NCBI GenBank assembly: GCA_047635695.1 | Contig: JBLILN010000009.1 | Span: 1 to 64,000 of the forward strand | Reading direction: 5' to 3' | Source: UBA2136 sp047635695 | Lineage (GTDB): Bacteria > Pseudomonadota > Alphaproteobacteria > UBA2136 | DNA length: 64,000 nt | Shown here: positions 61,581-64,000 of the stretch, one piece after another | Layout of the letters: every line of letters begins with the position of its first letter | Position numbering within the stretch: position 1 is the stretch's first letter | Notes under the pieces: model-generated | Database searches by the model: none | Told to the model about the DNA's origin: nothing | What the model saw: the letters and a program-made list of their open reading frames with translations, nothing else | Program-made: the position numbers and the translations under genes

Positions 61581-62693
61581 GTGACAGAATTCCGCTATGA
61601 ACTTATTGCCAAGGACGGTAAAGCCAGACGTGGACGTATCCACACAGCGCACGGTCCGATAGAAACACCTGCATTTATGCCTGTGGGCACATGCGCCACT
61701 GTTAAAGCCATGAAAATGGAAGATGTCAGAGCACAAGGCGCTGACTGTGTTTTAGGTAACGTTTATCACCTTATGTTACGCCCAGGCGCTGACCTTGTGG
61801 AAAAAATGGGCGGCCTGCACAAATTTATGAACTGGTCAGGGCCTATCCTGACAGACAGTGGTGGTTTCCAAGTTTATAGCCTCAATAATATTCTCGAAGA
61901 CGACGAAGACGGTGTAACTTTCCGTTCACACATTGACGGCAGCAAGCACCGCTTAACGGCAGAAATTTCAACTGAAATTCAGTATAAACTCGATGCGACG
62001 ATTACAATGTCATTCGACGAATGCACAGAATTCCCTGTGACATATGAACGTGCTAAAGAAAGTTTAGAACGTACGATCCGCTGGGAAAAACGAAGCCGTG
62101 AAGCTTTTATTTCGCGTGAAGGTTATGGCCAATTCGGTATCATTCAAGGGGCGCATTACCCCGACCTACGTAAAGCTTCTATTGAAGCCTTGGTCGACAT
62201 TGGTTTTGAAGGCTATGCTTTTGGTGGTTGGTTGTTCGATGATACAGGCAGCAAAGAAACTTATAACAAAACAGTGGAACATTGCGTACCACTGATGCCA
62301 GAAGAAAAGCCACGTTATATGATGGGTGTTGGCTACCCAAGTGACCTTATTTACAGTGTTCAGCATGGTATTGATATGTTTGACTGCGTGATTCCAACCA
62401 GAAATGGCCGTAAAGGGCAGGCGTTTGTACATAACGGTGTCGTTAAAATTAAACAGGCAAAGTATATAGAAGATGCTTCTCCGCTTGACCCAGACTGTGA
62501 CTGTTACGTTTGTAAAACATACACTAAAGCTTACTTGCGTCACCTGTATATGTCTGGTGAATCATTATGCGGTATGCTGATGACAGAGCACAACTTGTAT
62601 TTTTACCAGAAGGTTATGCGCCTTATGCGTGAAAATATTGAAGCAGGCACATTTGAGGCCTTTGCAACTGAATGGTTGGCGAAAGTTAAATAA
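61581..62693 (+). CDS. tgt: Queuine tRNA-ribosyltransferase
   Basis: A 370-residue TGT starting at GTG 61581 after AAAGGAGAA. The frame extends to 61512 without support. Motifs are FMPVGTCATVKAM, LTDSGGFQVYSL (active Asp), DCVIPTRNGRKGQAF (nucleophile Asp) and the zinc site CDCYVCKTYTKAYLRHL. It swaps guanine 34 for preQ1 in tRNAs with GUN anticodons. queA, often adjacent, is not seen. Confidence 0.96.
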   Translation: MTEFRYELIAKDGKARRGRIHTAHGPIETPAFMPVGTCATVKAMKMEDVRAQGADCVLGNVYHLMLRPGADLVEKMGGLHKFMNWSGPILTDSGGFQVYSLNNILEDDEDGVTFRSHIDGSKHRLTAEISTEIQYKLDATITMSFDECTEFPVTYERAKESLERTIRWEKRSREAFISREGYGQFGIIQGAHYPDLRKASIEALVDIGFEGYAFGGWLFDDTGSKETYNKTVEHCVPLMPEEKPRYMMGVGYPSDLIYSVQHGIDMFDCVIPTRNGRKGQAFVHNGVVKIKQAKYIEDASPLDPDCDCYVCKTYTKAYLRHLYMSGESLCGMLMTEHNLYFYQKVMRLMRENIEAGTFEAFATEWLAKVK

Positions 62694-62772
62694 CCACTCT
62701 TGGTTTTACTGCTAACACCGTTTTTAGCCCATAAACATAGATATTTGATAATAATTATCATACGGTATCAGC

Positions 62773-62808
62773 CAACAAAAAAGCCCTCAACTGAGGGCTT
62801 TTTTGTTG
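62773..62808. terminator. Bidirectional terminator after tgt
   Basis: Perfect 16-bp stem CAACAAAAAAGCCCTC/GAGGGCTTTTTTGTTG with a 4-base loop. It lies between tgt and the converging broken gene. Confidence 0.85.
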
Positions 62809-62874
62809 TTAATCGAGCGTGAGTTTAAAGGTTAAAATAAAGGCAATGTCATAAAATTTGACGTTGTCATGCGT

Positions 62875-63264
62875 TTAATTTTCTTTTGTATAAGGGAGGG
62901 AATAGCTGTAAAATTTCATTTGCTTTATTTGATATTTTTTACAAAGCTCTTTAATGCCTGCTGCCACTTCTGGCCAAAGCTCAATTTTTAGCTTTAAGAC
63001 CTCTTTCTGTTGCTTTCTTTGGTTTCTGAAAAATGTGCAGAGGCTTGAGCTTCAACGATGGCGTCACAGCGTTCTGTTTCATATAGGCGCAGCATTTCTC
63101 GCTGAATATCAGTATTCATTTGTTCTAACAGTTCAGGTACTCTCGCTTTTAAATTCTTGAGTAAGTTCTGTTACTTCAAGGCCCTCGTTGGTTTTTTGTT
63201 GCGTTAACAATTTACGTTGTTGGCGTATATTTGCTATATCGACACTGGTGATAATTTTAGACAT
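62875..63264 (-). pseudogene. Orphan gene broken by two frameshifts
   Basis: ATG 63264 follows an AGGAGACATTATT leader. The frame stops after 43 codons near 63136. Removing one A of an AAAA run near 63145 restores a frame that reads EFKARVPELLEQMNT. That frame ends near 62994 at a second break, where adding one base leads into QKEVLKLKIELWPEVAAG and on to the stop at 62875. Joined, the product has about 129 residues, is helical and lacks known motifs. It fits the orphan-gene family with this leader. Confidence 0.6.
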
Positions 63265-63367
63265 AATAATGTCTCCTGTAGTCTAGGTGCATGGCTGCAC
63301 ATGTAAAAGAATAGGTGTTTGTTATTTGAAGTGTAAGAGAAACTTCACAAAATTACAAGAATCATAC

Positions 63368-63398
63368 ATAAAAAAAGGGCAGCCAATGCCACCCCTTT
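63368..63398 (-). terminator. Terminator after membrane transporter gene
   Basis: On the minus strand an imperfect GGGG...CCC stem and a T7 tract followed by ATGTATG, again the recurring flank. Confidence 0.6.
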
Positions 63399-63413
63399 TA
63401 AGTTTTAATAATT

Positions 63414-64000
63414 TTAGCCAAGCAAGGTTGCAAGGTAAATCATGAGCAAAATAGACATAGCAAAGAGTAGGCCTGCCTTCACATTGGCTTTATCTTCAAT
63501 TTTAAATATTTTGTGATAAACAACAATTAAAAGCGGTGTCGCACCTGCAATGATAGACGTGTATGCAGGGTTTGGCGTGTAAACCATCGAGATATTACGA
63601 CCAATCATAGCAAACAAGTAACACAAAGAAAGAAGGAAGCCAGCTTTAAGCATAATTTTGTTGGTAACAGTCGCTTTGAATGTCTTGTTTTTTAAGTTTA
63701 ATGAAACACCTAAAATAACAGAGCCACTTGCAAGAATGAATGTGTACCACACAATACCACTCCAAAAACCTGAGTTGTCCTGCGCCATTTTATTGGCAAC
63801 GTCAAGCACACCATAAATAGCAATGACGGGTAAGAGGTATATGAACGCGCTTTTAGACACGTCACACTTGCTCAACATGCCAATGGCAGCAGCGCAAGCA
63901 ACAAGTGATGCTACAAGGCCTGAGGCGATCAATGGGTTATTCGACATTTGCGTGAATATTTCAGGGTTCATCACAGCCCAAATAACAAAGGCAACCAGTG
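63414..64000 (-). CDS. DMT-superfamily (EamA-like) membrane protein, partial
   Basis: At least 195 residues with about six hydrophobic segments. The frame stays open past 63974 to the edge of the window (LVAFVIWAVMNPEI), so the N-terminus is outside. Segments such as IASGLVASLVACAAAIG and NPAYTSIIAGATPLLIVVYHKIF resemble the second EamA repeat of drug/metabolite transporters. The substrate is unknown. It ends 13 bp before a terminator region. Confidence 0.7.
   Translation of the reverse strand, partial: LVAFVIWAVMNPEIFTQMSNNPLIASGLVASLVACAAAIGMLSKCDVSKSAFIYLLPVIAIYGVLDVANKMAQDNSGFWSGIVWYTFILASGSVILGVSLNLKNKTFKATVTNKIMLKAGFLLSLCYLFAMIGRNISMVYTPNPAYTSIIAGATPLLIVVYHKIFKIEDKANVKAGLLFAMSILLMIYLATLLG

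Overview
The window looks like chromosomal DNA of an alphaproteobacterium with fairly low G+C (roughly 40% by eye, not computed). The evidence is gene order and family: rpiB-glyA-nrdR-nusB, an HdaA-like DnaA regulator near ppx, a rarA / hydrolase / rluC / HAD run, a two-subunit glycine decarboxylase, and a DUF465 gene. No rRNA, CRISPR array, transposase or integrase gene was seen.

Layout. 1-11141: a partial membrane gene, a GST, an ABC-F ATPase, then a long minus-strand run from msrB to glpK (MsrB, MsrA, TVP38/TMEM64 protein, disulfide oxidoreductase, thioesterase, glycerol kinase), followed by a second GST, a zinc alcohol dehydrogenase and a degenerate phosphatase-like protein. 11345-14336: rpiB-glyA-nrdR-nusB. 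14534-18407: a proline/glycine-repeat protein, two orphans and a MurA-type enzyme. 18631-25021: the glycine cleavage genes gcvPB, gcvPA, gcvT and gcvH on both strands with unrelated small genes between them. With glyA they form a one-carbon/glycine module. 25078-35546: a plus-strand housekeeping run (DUF2066, hdaA, ppx, degQ-type protease, rarA, hydrolase, rluC, HAD, AsmA).

35611-44308 is the most accessory part. A tRNA-Pro is followed by a ~112 bp sequence that reappears, imperfectly, at 44197-44308. Between the copies lie an SOS-type mutasome pair (umuD, umuC) separated by an apparently frameshifted orphan gene, and a compact electrophile/aldehyde stress cassette (LysR, VOC, DJ-1/Hsp31-like, YqhD-like, CurA-like, Ohr). 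I read this as a genomic island beside the tRNA.

44542-64000 mixes housekeeping genes (glnA, rnr, topA, tgt, LysE exporter, chemotaxis receptor, tRNA-Ile) with many short orphan genes. These orphans share three traits: a strong GGAG-type ribosome binding site with a similar leader, their own terminator, and often a recurring ATGTCT-like sequence right after the terminator T-run. Two of them are broken by frameshifts (53191-53542 and 62875-63264). This dispersed orphan set and its terminator-flank signature are the least explained pattern in the window.
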